DNA from: Gautieria morchelliformis
Taxonomy: Eukaryota; Basidiomycota; Agaricomycetes; Gomphales; Gomphaceae
Length of the DNA: 64,000 bases
Assembly: GCA_015179125.1 (NCBI GenBank)
Contig: WHVA01000020.1
Location: 372,001 to 436,000 of the forward strand
Direction: 5' to 3'
Part shown: positions 20,452 through 31,625 of the stretch, piece after piece
How the letters are laid out: the number at the start of each line of letters is the position of its first letter
Numbering within the stretch: position 1 is the stretch's first letter
Position numbers and translations under genes: made by a program
Notes under the pieces: generated by a model
The model's database searches: none
Seen by the model: only the letters and a program-made list of their open reading frames with translations
What the model was told of the DNA's origin: nothing

Positions 20452-21561
20452 TCACTGGATGGTGATTGTCAAGAGCTGGACGATGCCATCAATGGCGATG
20501 CCTGTAATGCGAAAGTGAATACAACGGTTCGCATATACAACCTAAGAGAAGGCTGATGAGGGACATACCGTGATTGATGCCAGCACTTCCCGCCTCAAGA
20601 AGACCAGTGACGGCTTCAGCAGTGGTTGAGTAGGTTACGCCCCCGAACGATGTCGTGCCGGTTGCTGCTGAGACGAGCTCATCGCTGATACAAATCATAA
20701 ATACTTGGTTAGTCTCATTGGGGATGGGAGGACTTGCCGCCCAATATCGTAACCATTCGGTTCAATATTGTGGTTCTCAGTCGCATCCTACGCCCCAAAC
20801 GGTCAGCGAACGGACTAATATGACAGCAGCTCTACCTCTTCGTGCGATACGCTGCAGTACAACAATTTGTCAGCTTAATACTCGAGAGTGTCGACGATAC
20901 ATACGCCAAAAAGAGGGCTCCCGAGTTCGCTGTGGGTCCATTCTGTCTCCAGTACCGGAAATGGTCCCCACCGATTGCACTCTCTAGGCAAGTACCCGTT
21001 TCAGAGTTTCCAAAGTCCTGGCGTATGACCTTTATTTCGTTCAGAGGGCCGTTTCCATCGCCAAGGTTTGCTGTCTGGGGAGTACCAATGTGGATACCTG
21101 TCGGTAAAAGTTGATTATGATATTTGGTGCATTATTGAAACCAACGGACCAAGACATTCCGTGGAACTATGAGAAATTTAGCGTAGGCTGCCCGAGCAGT
21201 TCAATATATGCGGGAAAATACGTACAAACCAATTGAGTTGGCCCAGTTAAGCAAACCATCGTCCGTGAGAACATCTGGGGAGCTTAAGCCCGAGATAATG
21301 ACCTGAATTTCCAACGCGATTTACAGTTCCGAAATGGGCTGGTTAGCTCTCCGTTGCAGACTGGAAAAGATAGCTGCAACGCACGTTCAACGGTTCGCCC
21401 AAGCCAGCCGAAGAGTCGAGCATAGAGCCACCCCCATCAGTAGGAGAGAAGAAAGCAACACCGTCACGCTTCTCCAAGCCCGCGCTCAAGGCGATTGGAA
21501 GTGCGAGAAGAGCAGCGGTGAATAACATTCCAGGCAGCTGCAGGGACTGGAGGACACGCAA
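20452..21561 (-). CDS. Paralogue B of a tandem pair, predicted secreted protein, function unknown (231 aa)
   Basis: Eight exons (177, 77, 17, 193, 16, 50, 116, 50 nt) join in phase to 231 residues. The N-terminus has a clear signal peptide (MLFTAALLALPIALSAGLEKR from an internal Met at 21528; the first ATG at 21561 adds 11 residues). The mature part has FFSPTDGGGSMLDSSAGLGE, LLNWANSIGFSTECLGIHIG, TPQTANLGDGNGPLNEIKV, FGNSETGTCLESAIGGDHFR, NHNIEPNGYDIGRDELVS and GINHGIAIDGIVQLLTITIQ. Its only two mature cysteines (ECLG and GTCLES) could form one disulfide. The 17-nt exon is at 21166-21150 and the 16-nt exon at 20851-20836. The intron after exon 6 begins gcaagt, a GC-AG intron, whereas paralogue A has gtgag at the same place. 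I recognise this as a recurring agaricomycete secreted-protein type but know no function. Confidence 0.8.
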
Positions 21562-24070
21562 ATCATCTGAATTACGCGGTTCTTATACCCCGCCAACATC
21601 GTTACAGTAAGAGTAAGTTCGATCATATTCAATTCATTGAATAGCAAGAACATAGGGAAGGATCGGCAAACCAGTGTGTCACGTGCCTGTCACCACGCGT
21701 TCAAATTCCGCCCACATGGTCCCTTTAACCTTCCAACGCACGAGGGCTATATTAGAGTGGTCAACCCTCTCCCAAAGCGGCACGTTCATGAATATTACGC
21801 ATGTCCTCAACATGACCCTTCTTCCTGAGTTCCCTTTGAAAGGGGTCCTGCAGCTTCGCAATTCTGGGTTAGTATAAGACTTCACCAGTTCTCACCAGAC
21901 ATAATCCCAATTATTTTACACGCACAAGAAGCGTCCTCACACGGTACCCATCATGAATGACGAACGTGTGCTGTGTATCTGCATGTCTACAAGTTCTTTC
22001 CGAAGGGTCTGCATACATCACGCATATCACCGACCCGACCATTACGGTTACATCGCCTCCTATACTCAGCGCTGCGCTTCTTTTTCGCAGTCAACGACAA
22101 CATCAACAGGGGGCCTGGGATTCAACATGCGTAGATACTACTCTCGTTAATCTGTGCTGGATTCAGAGGCAGCATTGCATCAAGTTTACGGAAGCATCGG
22201 CCTAGTGGGTCCCAGTGGCCTCCGAGTCTCCTTGGTTCAACTGCTGGTCCACGCATTCGAGGGACAAGCATCACGGTTCTTCATCTCTGCGTCCAAACGA
22301 CCCTATCAGATATGCCGAGTTGAAAATGTTGGCACATTTCCCGTAATTCAAAAAATACAGCCTCAAGGTGCAGCTCGTCCAGGAAAGCAGCCAGGCCACG
22401 AGCGTGGCCCGTCTTGTCTGTATCGGTAATACACACGGTTGCTGACACGTAACCCAGATTCGGGATCGCTGACGGTATTAGCCAGCGATCACTGGCTACC
22501 AAGCCCGTGGCGGAACTAACTACTGTATTATAGATATCAGCCATACTCCTTCTAGGAAAGAGATGTGACACCGTCCCACGCCCGGAATGGGCCCAAGGCA
22601 TGTCATCCTTTGTTTTCCACCAGCTTATAGACAGCTTGTTCCCGAGTTCCATAAATTCTTGACGGACAATCCGGTCATGGAGCCCTGTCTGACACGTAAG
22701 CAGGGATCTGTTCTCGTATGATCGGCCGCTGGATGAGCGTAAGCTGTCGCCATATCTGCCTTGTTCTCTACGGTACATTCCCCAATTAATTGGATTTGCC
22801 ACCGTGACAGAAGCCGCACCCACGTTTCGCAAACCGAGCGTGGCCTTGCCTTCAGTAAGTAACCTGGAAGTTCCGTGTTGTTCAATATAGTGTTCAGTAC
22901 AATATGGCATCCAAGCCGGGTTTCCCACTTCCAACAACAGCGCTGGGCCAACGCCCTCAGTGCTTACTTTCTCTGCTTTCCTGTGGATTTACATGTTTCA
23001 CGCGTTCAGCCTCTCTTTGAGTTAGTAAACCCGATCCCAGGATTTGATCCCATCGATTTGGTGCAAATCACGGACACCTCGGACAGCTGCGTTTCGTCTC
23101 TGGTCTCGACTCCACATTCCAGCAGCCCTCCCCCCGTAGAATTTGTGACGTCGCGGGGCGGGAAGTACTGACATGTACTTCTCCTCCCACCCCCCCGGAT
23201 CTCTGCGCTCTTCACTGTGCAGCAGCTGATCGTGTGCTTGCCATACATGACGCCCTTTCACTTCACATTAATTATGCTACGTAATGATTCTAATATACGT
23301 CGTACTAATGTACCCGAGGGGTTGTTGGGGGCCTTCATCATAGCTTGAAGTAGTAGGAACTACCCGGTCTCAAGTACTGAGACTGGAGAAAGTGTCGTGA
23401 ATAATCTCGAGCAGTACTTGCTGTGCAGTGTATGGTTAATTTGTGTCGGTGTTTCCTTTACTTAGTGGCACATCAAGTAAGTCTGGAATGTTGTACTTAA
23501 GCTAACATGCATGTCTGGGTCCTATGTGGCGCGTTTGTGCACCAGACTACTCTATATATTTAGCTGAGTCGACGTGTAACCGCACCAATATAAACAGAGC
23601 CGCTGCCAAAAGCGCGGTCAGAGCACCAGCCCGAATATTAGTTTGAAGTCTGACCATATGATCTTGGCGCATGGAACAGGTCCGGAGGTTTGCTAAAAAA
23701 AGCTCCTTAATATTGTCGATCGACCGTCAATCTATATTTGTGCGATCTGGTACTGTGCTCATCGAATAACACCGACTCTTATACTAACCTCGGGAAGGTG
23801 GGCATCTCTGCTCACCCAATTCGCAATCTTGGGAGACCGTGGTAGGGCTCCAAACCGTCAAACAATCATAAGAGATGAGATAGATGACTGAGTGGTCGCA
23901 TTCGCCCCCTAAGGGCGACCCATGTCCAAAGAACAAGCTTTGACCAACAAGTACTGCATCTCCCATATCCGCGCAGGGGAGCGCAACCTGTTCATGAGCT
24001 CCAGTACAAACGTCGAATTTACCCGATAGAAACATGATACAACTTGAACAGCAGGGCCAAGTTCAACGAG
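21562..24070. other. Gene-poor stretch of about 2.5 kb
   Basis: No gene could be supported. The longest frame is minus-strand 22937-22281 (218 residues, TVANPINWGMYRREQGRYGD, SSATGLVASDRWLIPSAIPN). It lacks recognisable motifs, and its neighbours do not extend it across obvious introns, so it may be a decayed gene or chance. Around 23140-23200 there is a G/C-rich purine/pyrimidine-biased stretch. The right end should hold the BUD13 3' untranslated region. Confidence 0.4.
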
Positions 24071-25131
24071 TTACATATCTTCGACACTCCAAGCGTGGGC
24101 CTCGTGACCAGACCGTTTCCTCGCATTGAGCGATTGGTACAACTTCTTTTCGAATCCATTTGACCTGTCTGAAGGCGAAGTCGCATCATCGATTTTAAAT
24201 ATTTATCACAGCGCGAAACCTTACGTACCCACTCCATCCCATCGGTATCCTGGCTTGATACCGAATCGATTGGGCGGTGGGGTTGGCCCATTGTATGTTG
24301 GTTTCCGCGGACCCTTGGGACGCCGTTTCTGGGAGGGGGGCGTGAGGGGGACTCAGGTTCATAAGCTAAGTTACTCACAGTAAGAAACGCAGCAGCTGGG
24401 TCATTCCATCGTTGCTGCGCTTTCTGCTCCTCGTTAAGCTCCTTATCGTCCGCATATCTTGAAGCAAGGAGCTATAATTAGGCGATAGGAATCATAAAAA
24501 TTCTGGGGGCGTACCTTGCCAAGCCTCGAAGTTTCTCTTTCTCAAGTTCAGCTTTCCTCCTGTCTTCCTCGCCTCGTTGAACAATCCCCTTGCCCCATTC
24601 CATCTTCTTAGCTTCACGTTCCTCTTGTTCTCTTCGTAATCTCGCCGCCTCCGCCCTCGCAGCTTTAGTGTCGATCTTACGTCCCGAGGTGTCCCTGTAG
24701 ATAGTTTCTTCCGCGTCCACCGGTTTTTCCACCTTTTTCTCCTCCTTCCTGGAAAACTGTTTTTTAACCTGAGCGGCTGTTAAAAGGCCCCCAACAGGAA
24801 CAGGAGGTTCGTCTGTCTCTACAATTGTAGGCTGTTCATCGGCTGGTGGTGGTAGCTCCTCAGCCTTGATGCCTTCCCGCACTGTCTCCCATCCTTCACC
24901 GGCTCTGCGCTTCTTAAAACTGCGGTCACTGGCAACGAGAACTTCCGCCTCTTCACCTGCATCCTCGTGAGCTCGATCTCCCCACCCGCCATCCTCGTCC
25001 TTGACGAGATAGCCTCCTGAAACGCCTGCCTCATCTGCTTTCCGTTTCTTCTTCTTCTGTGGAGCCACGCGTGATAATATAGCATCGGCCTTAGGCCCGG
25101 ACATATACTTTTGAGCTAGATAAGCTTGCAT
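24071..25131 (-). CDS. BUD13/CWC26 pre-mRNA splicing factor (RES complex)
   Basis: Exons at about 25131-24515, 24457-24379, 24328-24229 and 24168-24071 join in phase to 297 residues. The N-terminus [20 protein letters not shown] and the C-terminal core ([82 protein letters not shown], ending WSVEDM) are diagnostic of Bud13. Bud13 works with Pml1 and Snu17/Ist3 in the RES complex on activated spliceosomes and helps retain and splice pre-mRNA. The start was set at the conserved [10 protein letters not shown] rather than an upstream in-frame ATG. It is divergent from the CK2 beta gene. Confidence 0.93.
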
Positions 25132-25301
25132 GAGGCTCAACTCACAGAGTTTTATGTTGTAAAACTCCGACGCTCGCGGAAGGTTCCTGCAAACACGTTT
25201 GACTCCTAACCTCAAAGCAGTTGAGTATCTTCTCGAGTCTTCCACTCGACTTGCGATCTAGGAATCTAAGCCGATAGCTGATGCCTACAACTATTATGCA
25301 G

Positions 25302-26381
25302 TGGATGATCTTTCCACTGGGTCGGATTCTGACTACTCGAAGTAAGTCCGGTTCAATGATCGTGGTTCTCTGTTCTAACCTACTCAGTTCGGTGAAGTGG
25401 CTGCTAATCATTCTATATTATATTTATAACGAAGCATGCATCTGTAGTGGGTGTCTTGGTTTCTGGCCTCGAAGGGGAATGAATACTTCTGTCTCGTCGA
25501 GGAGGACTACATCTTAGATCGCTTCAACCTCACTGGACTCAACACCGAGGTGCAGAATTATCCTCAAGCTTTAGATCTGATTACAGATAATCTTGGTATG
25601 CCCGCTTGATTTCTGTACTATCATTTCTCACCCCCGCTCCAGATGACGACATACAAGATGAATTTAGAACTTCACTGGAGGTGCAAGCTAGATTCCTATA
25701 TGGCCTCATTCATGCCAGATGGATAATAACATCCAGGGGACTGGCTAAAATGGTAAGTATCGAAGAATTACCGAGTGGACGACATTTATAAGTGGCACTA
25801 TCAGCTGGACAAATATAAACGAGCAGACTTTGGTCGATGTCCTCGTGTACTGTGCCAGTCTCAGCCTCTACTTCCTGTTGGCCTCACCGACGTCCCTTAC
25901 GAAAAGTCTGTCAAACTATATTGTGGTCGATGCGAAGACATATACTCTCCCAAATCGTCGCGGCATGGTTCGATAGACGGCGCTTACTTTGGGACATCGT
26001 TCCCGCATATGCTCCTACTCGTCTACCCCCATATGATACCTCCAAAGTCGGGTCCACCGGAGATGAGCCCGCCCTTGGGGCGGATAGCTGACGGAAGTGG
26101 AAACGAGTCGAAAAGAAGTCGTCGGACTCGAGAAGATACAGAAACGACTACCGATGGACTAGGAGAAGGAGTCAGCACCGCGAGCGCTGCGCTGAAGGCG
26201 GAAAGACACCGACCCAAGATATTTGGATTCCAAGTACATGAAGTCGCTAAATTACAACGATGGCAGGAAGCTGTTCGTGACCGGTGAGCATCTTTCGTGC
26301 AGTGGTAGTCACGCATACCCATGATCATTTTTACTTAGACAAATCGGGCGTTTAGAAGCGCTTGAGCAGGAGAATCGCTGA
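25302..26381 (+). CDS. Casein kinase 2 regulatory (beta) subunit
   Basis: Coding exons at about 25302-25341, 25388-25391, 25448-25595, 25643-25752, 25805-26283 and 26339-26381 give 274 residues if the initiator A lies in an upstream exon. Signatures are [65 protein letters not shown], and the zinc-finger segment FGRCPRVLC...[13 protein letters not shown], which mediates the beta-beta dimer that docks two catalytic alpha subunits. The C-terminal part adds a Ser/Thr/Arg-rich linker and [20 protein letters not shown]. Two oddities: a 4-nt exon (25388-25391) is needed to keep frame between DSDYS and WVSWF, and no contiguous ATG fits the N-terminus [13 protein letters not shown]. The simplest reading is a start codon split A^TG by an intron ending at 25301. 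Confidence 0.88.
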
Positions 26382-26524
26382 TGTAGATTTCGCAGCGTGT
26401 TGTCGTTTGTTTGCTGTTTATTCTTGCATCTTGGGCTTTCAAATGTGTAAACTCAAAACTGATTTATGTCTTCGTGCGAGCCATAAGTACACATAAGATA
26501 TCGTGCATCTATACTCGGAATCTT

Positions 26525-28716
26525 TCAGCTTACACCTCGTACTCTGTTGTCTTCCAGAATACCTGTCACTACTTCTTCCTGGTTTGCTAACCACAGCGCA
26601 AAAGCAGGTGTCCTCAACCACCTCTCATAAAATTCCCGTTGCCTTGTGGATGACCTGAAAGGTAACGTTGTGCCATGCGTCTTCAGCGAGACAAGAAAAT
26701 GCGTGGTATTAAACGGTTTTAATCGTGGTTGGCTCCTTGAGGGCGCGTTGACATTCACGCTAGATTCGGCCGGGCTTGGGATAAGGCTATGGAGGTACCG
26801 GTTAAGTGGGGCAAGGAAGGAAGCAGTGCGTGAAGAGAAATGACGCCGCAGACTCTGAGATGCAGTGTGTTCTAGATGACGCGTCAAGCAGACATATGCC
26901 ATACTGAGGCCACCGCGCGAAGCTCACCAAAGTGACCTCCTTTGTCCAGTGCCGTTTCCCAAGACTTGAGGAGAGGTCTGTCCTTTGATGTGAATCTTTT
27001 GTGTGTCTGCGCTTTGAACCCAGGGACAGGCCCACTTCCAGGCATATCGCGAGATGGCCTACCGCTGCCATTGGGTGATTGGCTGAAAACATCTAACTGA
27101 GAGCTAGCCACATTCTTTGAATGCAGACAAACATACCTGCCCCTGTCCTCCCAATTGAGACTTAACACATTTGGCCAATGCTTGGTCACCGACAGGATAA
27201 ATGGATTAGTTACTCCGATCACTAAGCCAACTTTTGGAGGAGATTTGTTTATTAGAGAGGTGTAGTCTCGATCATGAATGGTGACATAAGGGCGGAAGTC
27301 TCCTGCAAGGGGTATCTGGAGATTTGTTAATCGATCTGATCTGGTTCAACGACAGCTACATACAGGACGTATAAGATCACGTAACCACCAGACAGCTAAG
27401 CTGGTGCTTCTGGGAGAAGGACCGAAGATGAGGATGGGCTCGCAAAATATGAGTAGTTCCCAAATTGACCAGAGAGAAGAAAGACAGGAAGAGAAGACCA
27501 CCAAAAGTGATGGGTTTGTTGGCGGTACGGACGTCAGGATCTATTCAGTTCGCATGAAAAGAGTGCCAAAGTGTTCCGTACTCGACTTACATAGGAGGGA
27601 GGGTTGATTATCTCTGATATTTCACGGAATTGAGGCTCGTCGTCTGTACGAGGCAAGCTTGCTTGGAGTGCGTGCCCCAAAAAGCCTAGTTCAATAGTAG
27701 ACCCAAGCGATGGGCCTGACCTTATCGGCATGTCTATGTAAGCGAAAGTACCATGGATTGATGCTCCCTCCACCCACCAGCAGGCAATGTTCTGACATGC
27801 TGTTTCTAATATCATGCTTCCATGAAGGAGATGGAGTGGTGCGAGAATCGACACCAGCTCTTCGAATAATGACGGGAAGGGATGTTGTGAAAGGATAACG
27901 ACGGAACGCTGTCATCATTATAAGTTAACCGACGGGAACGCACTAAACCAACGCACCTGAAGGTAACCACGCTTAGAGCTTGAGTCTCGTCGTTGCAGGA
28001 AGTAAGCATAACCGTATGCGAAGCCTGATGTCATTTCTTCCATCCCCAAGGCTGCGAGCTTAAACGAATGGATCTGGGACCCAGTTTCAAAGATCATAGA
28101 ATCTGGAAAGGAAGAGAACGCGCTTCAATTCGCCGCATTAGCAAGAAACAAGTCATATATAGGAACACTGACATGTTCTCTTTGCACTCGGATGAGAGCT
28201 TCAACGGAGGATATAGACAGTTGAGAACTGGTCCCACGTCCAGGTCGAACTCGACTGTTCAATTAGATAGTTGAAGCATCAGTATTAGAAACCAAGAGGA
28301 CAGGGTATCCAGTATTTTCCTACTGCCACCCCCAATATCCATCTTCGTATCTTGGTGAGATTATCGATATTCAAGGCAGGTAGGTCTGGATCAGATGTGG
28401 CTCCTGATTTGTGTCGGAGCTGGGGAAGTGTTTTAATTCGAGCCAACGAAGCACTAGTGGTTCGAGGTTGATTTGAAAAAGAATCCTCAATTATATCAGG
28501 TGCGGATGGATATGTAAGGCCTGCAAGTTTGCGTGGCGACGTGGATTCGAGGGAGGTAACGACTTGGAGATGCGGAGGGATCCATGAACTTGCTTCTAGA
28601 TTGCGCACCGTACCGATATCGACCTCTTCGTTGTCCATCTTGCTGATGGCCACTTGAGACCAGGCGGTTGTCGGTCGTTCAAATTCGCTATTTCTTTGGA
28701 CACTCCGAGCCGCCAA
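26525..28716 (-). CDS. DENND6-like (AFI1/FAM116-type) DENN-domain protein
   Basis: Nine exons (about 28716-28324, 28249-28173, 28122-27957, 27908-27778, 27720-27591, 27540-27364, 27315-27137, 27103-26937, 26871-26525) give 588 residues in phase. Conserved segments are WILGVAFDLDVGPVLNCLYP, AFSSFPDSM, FAYGYAYFLQRRD, LEELVSILAPLHLL-like sequence (here FEELVSILAPLHLLHGSM), LWSIWELLIFCEPILIFGPS, SLAVWWLRDLIRPIPLAGDF, HDRDYTSL, VIGVTNPFILSVTKHWPNVL, and a C-terminal helix near FLAPLNRYLHSLIP. DENN proteins act as Rab exchange factors; DENND6 is linked to Rab14 and endosomal recycling in animals. The start at 28716 is 3 bp from the divergent F-box start; an internal Met at 28638 is an alternative. 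Confidence 0.82.
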
Positions 28717-28719
28717 ACT

Positions 28720-31544
28720 ATGGTGACCACTCGGCGACAGTCTGGCAAGTTGCCTCCTCCTCTGATTTCAGGCGTATTGGATGCCAGTTCTGATGAGGAG
28801 GACAATGATTCTACATACGACTTGGGATCCAGCACAGGTTAGTCTGGGCGCACTCCAGAGCTTGAGACTAATAGTTTATAGACTCTGCGAGACGACCCCT
28901 TAAACGGGTAAAGACATTTTCAACATGTATTACAGACGGTTCAAAGGCCAATAGTAGCCTGGGCAGAGTTTCCTGCATTGACACGATGACCACCATGCCG
29001 TTAGATATATTGTTTGAGGTGAGTATATCGTTCTTGTCCCATACGTTCGTTGAAGATGTTCTCCAAGGTCTTCGGGCACTTACACCCTCTAGACCTACTA
29101 CATTTGTCCAGGACGAGCAAGGAGCTACGCAGGGTTCTCATGTCTCGTCATTCGACGTTTGTTTGGAAGACTGCTCGTCTACGTATCAAAGGTTTTCCAA
29201 CATGCCCCGACGATCTTTCCGAACCTCAATATGCAAGACTCGCTTTTGAGACAACTTGTCATGTTTGTACCACTATGGTAAGTATTCATCACATCGAACT
29301 TAACGTACCATGCGATCCAGAAATGTGGAAAATCCCGGACCCTTAAAATTGATTGGAACATTAGAGTTCGAAGCTGTCAGCCCTGCCTCAAAGCTTCGTG
29401 TGTCTTCACCTACTCGCACTCACCCATCGCTCACCTCGCTTGTTTAGACTCGTGTGGTCTGCAAAGTTTGAGAAGCGCTACCCTGAGTTTCCATCTGAGA
29501 TTATGAATCTTCTGCCTTACACAAGAAGTGTGTACAGGTCATAAATATTATCCTTCGTGTTGACGGAGGGATGCTGTTCCACAGAAGGTCCCAACTCCAA
29601 CGGACACGAAACAACGGTATAGTTTGAGAGCCTCCGTTACATTTCTGCTCCAACGCACGTTTCTTCCAGAGTCGATTTTTTTGGGAGCCCGCAATCTTAC
29701 TTGTGGCTGAACAGCTTAAAAGGTTGAGATTGAATGTGATGCTGAAAGAAGCAGGCGCTGTAGATATCATAAAATTCAAGGCCAGTAAGGAGACTGAAAT
29801 ATCCCAAATCCTTTCCGTGCGTCCCAAATGAAATGTTGTGCCGGTCGCTTCTCTCATACTCGCTCTTATAAGCACGCTCGTCTGTGTGACAGATGGGTGT
29901 CTATGGCCGCAATGGAGCGCTCGAATGAATCCGCTGCAGCTCAGAGGCGTCGAATTGCTGCGTAAGTACTTTTGTGATTTATTCTGGAAGACTGGACGTC
30001 ACTCATAATTGACACTGTAAAAGGATAAAGGCAAAACTACAGGAGCTCAACTGGTCCCCGCAAGAAATATCCGCTGTGTCTTGCCATTCGTCGTTCGGTC
30101 CTGCCCAAGACCTCACGGACCGCAGTGCGTTTTACACTGGAATATCTTCCTTGCCGTTGACCATTCAAGTTGGTTTGGACTCGAATTAAACCAGGGTTGG
30201 AAATAGAACGACAAGCCTACGTATATATTTTGCCCCCGTTGTTTTCATCGTTATTGATTTGGTTCCCTTCCACAGAACGAGCGACGGAAACCGCGCGTTT
30301 TCTCAGAACGAAGATTCATTGCTACTAAACTTTATAACAGCTACGTAGCTGGCGCTTCTCAATACCACCGAGCTCTTCCTACGGTGCTTGAAGTATTCGA
30401 ATTCGAGGGCTTCGCGGAGCTCATTGGCGCGCCCTTAACAGGTCCAGATCCAAGAGTCTGATTTTGCCGATGTCAAAAAGGACCTTCCCATACTAATAGC
30501 CCATTGGGAGAGCGTCCAGGAGCAACAGTTTCTCTCGCTATTACCTGCTGTTCGACGTGATAGCCAGTGTATCGTCTCCCCGCTCAAGTTGGCGGTAAAT
30601 GTCCTGAAATGTGGTCATTGTTCCACTTTCGTGATGTGCTCTGATGCTTTAACACACGCGCGTAACTCCCCATCTTGCTTGGAAACTTTGGCATTTTGGG
30701 AATCTGTGTCTGACATCATTCGAAATATCATTGTCACGTTAGGACTTGACCCACATACTACGACGGAAGATGAACTGGATCATCTTGATCCGCGTATCCT
30801 ATGCCTTGAATGTGCTCCAACGCTGAGTAAAAATGACAAGCCATGTCGACTTGCAATGTCGTGGAGGTGCTGCGTGAGTCATACTCTCTTGTGTCATTAT
30901 ATTGCTACATATCTCTATCAGATCGATCACTTTCGTCTCGGCCACCTCGACATTCCCACCTCACGTTGGCAAGTTCTTGACCATGAGCAGACGAGACAGA
31001 TAAAAGTCGCAGAAGGAGTTAGTGAAGATCACAAATTACGCGCGTGGTATTGCAAAATTTGCGTCAACCTTACTGCCAAGGACCTAAGTACTTACGCAAA
31101 AACCGTCGGACATGTTCGGATCATGTTCGTTGTCTTCATCCGTCATTCTTAATTGGGGCTAACAAGATGGTTAGACACCAGAAGGACCAGCCTGTCTTGG
31201 GCGTGGATTTTACCAGGAACCCCAACATACGCAGGCTCAGACACCAATCCTTATTCTTCGGTGATCCAGAACTATTGGACAAGAAATGGAAAGTGCAGTC
31301 TCCAAAGCCTCCAAAGCCTCCAAAGCCTTTCAGGTGCATGCACTGTTTGCATCAACCAGGTAGAATGTTTGAGAAAATGGGGGTGTACCAGCATCTACGA
31401 GACAAGTAATGGATCCTGTTTCCTATGGCTAACGATGTACTGACAATCTTATCTAGGCACGGTATTGCCAATCCAGTTATGGGGACAGACCTTACAGAGC
31501 CCAGCATGGCGCCACATGAGAGTACACGATCCTCAGATTTCTAA
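28720..31544 (+). CDS. F-box protein with Cys-rich zinc-binding segment; two frame breaks
   Basis: A multi-exon gene that can be followed from MVTTRRQSGKLPPPLISG to the stop at 31544. The F-box is split by an intron: MPLDILFE then MFSKVFGHLHPLDLLHLSRT. A Cys-rich block follows (CHVCTTMKCGKSRTLKID, CQPCLKAS), then FFWEPAILLVAEQLKRL, HARLCDRWVSMAAMERSNES, KLQELNWSPQEISAV, VFSERRFIATKLYNSYV and a C-terminal zinc-binding region (WRCC, WYCKIC, FRCMHC, HLRDKHGI). F-box proteins recruit substrates to SCF ubiquitin ligases. Two junctions do not close: one near 30130-30180 (LTDR to VWTRIKPGLE) and one near 30440-30460 (IGAPL to QESDFADVKK), each out by a single base. Either the gene is decaying or the sequence has errors there. 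Other members of this family are common in agaricomycetes. Confidence 0.7.
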
Positions 31545-31625
31545 CACCCGTGGCAGTCGTTATAAGGGTTTATGAAAATCAATACCATATGCATCAGTAT
31601 GTTCATCATACCGAAGCGACATTCC

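Noticed and set aside
22281..22937. 218-codon minus-strand frame as a gene
   Set aside because: No family, no start context and no introns in an intron-dense genome; kept only as a note in the gene-poor region.
29600..29660. Frameshift at the T7 run near 29670 in the F-box gene
   Set aside because: A gtttga donor after AACGGTATA closes the frame with a 48-nt intron, so no indel is needed at this point.
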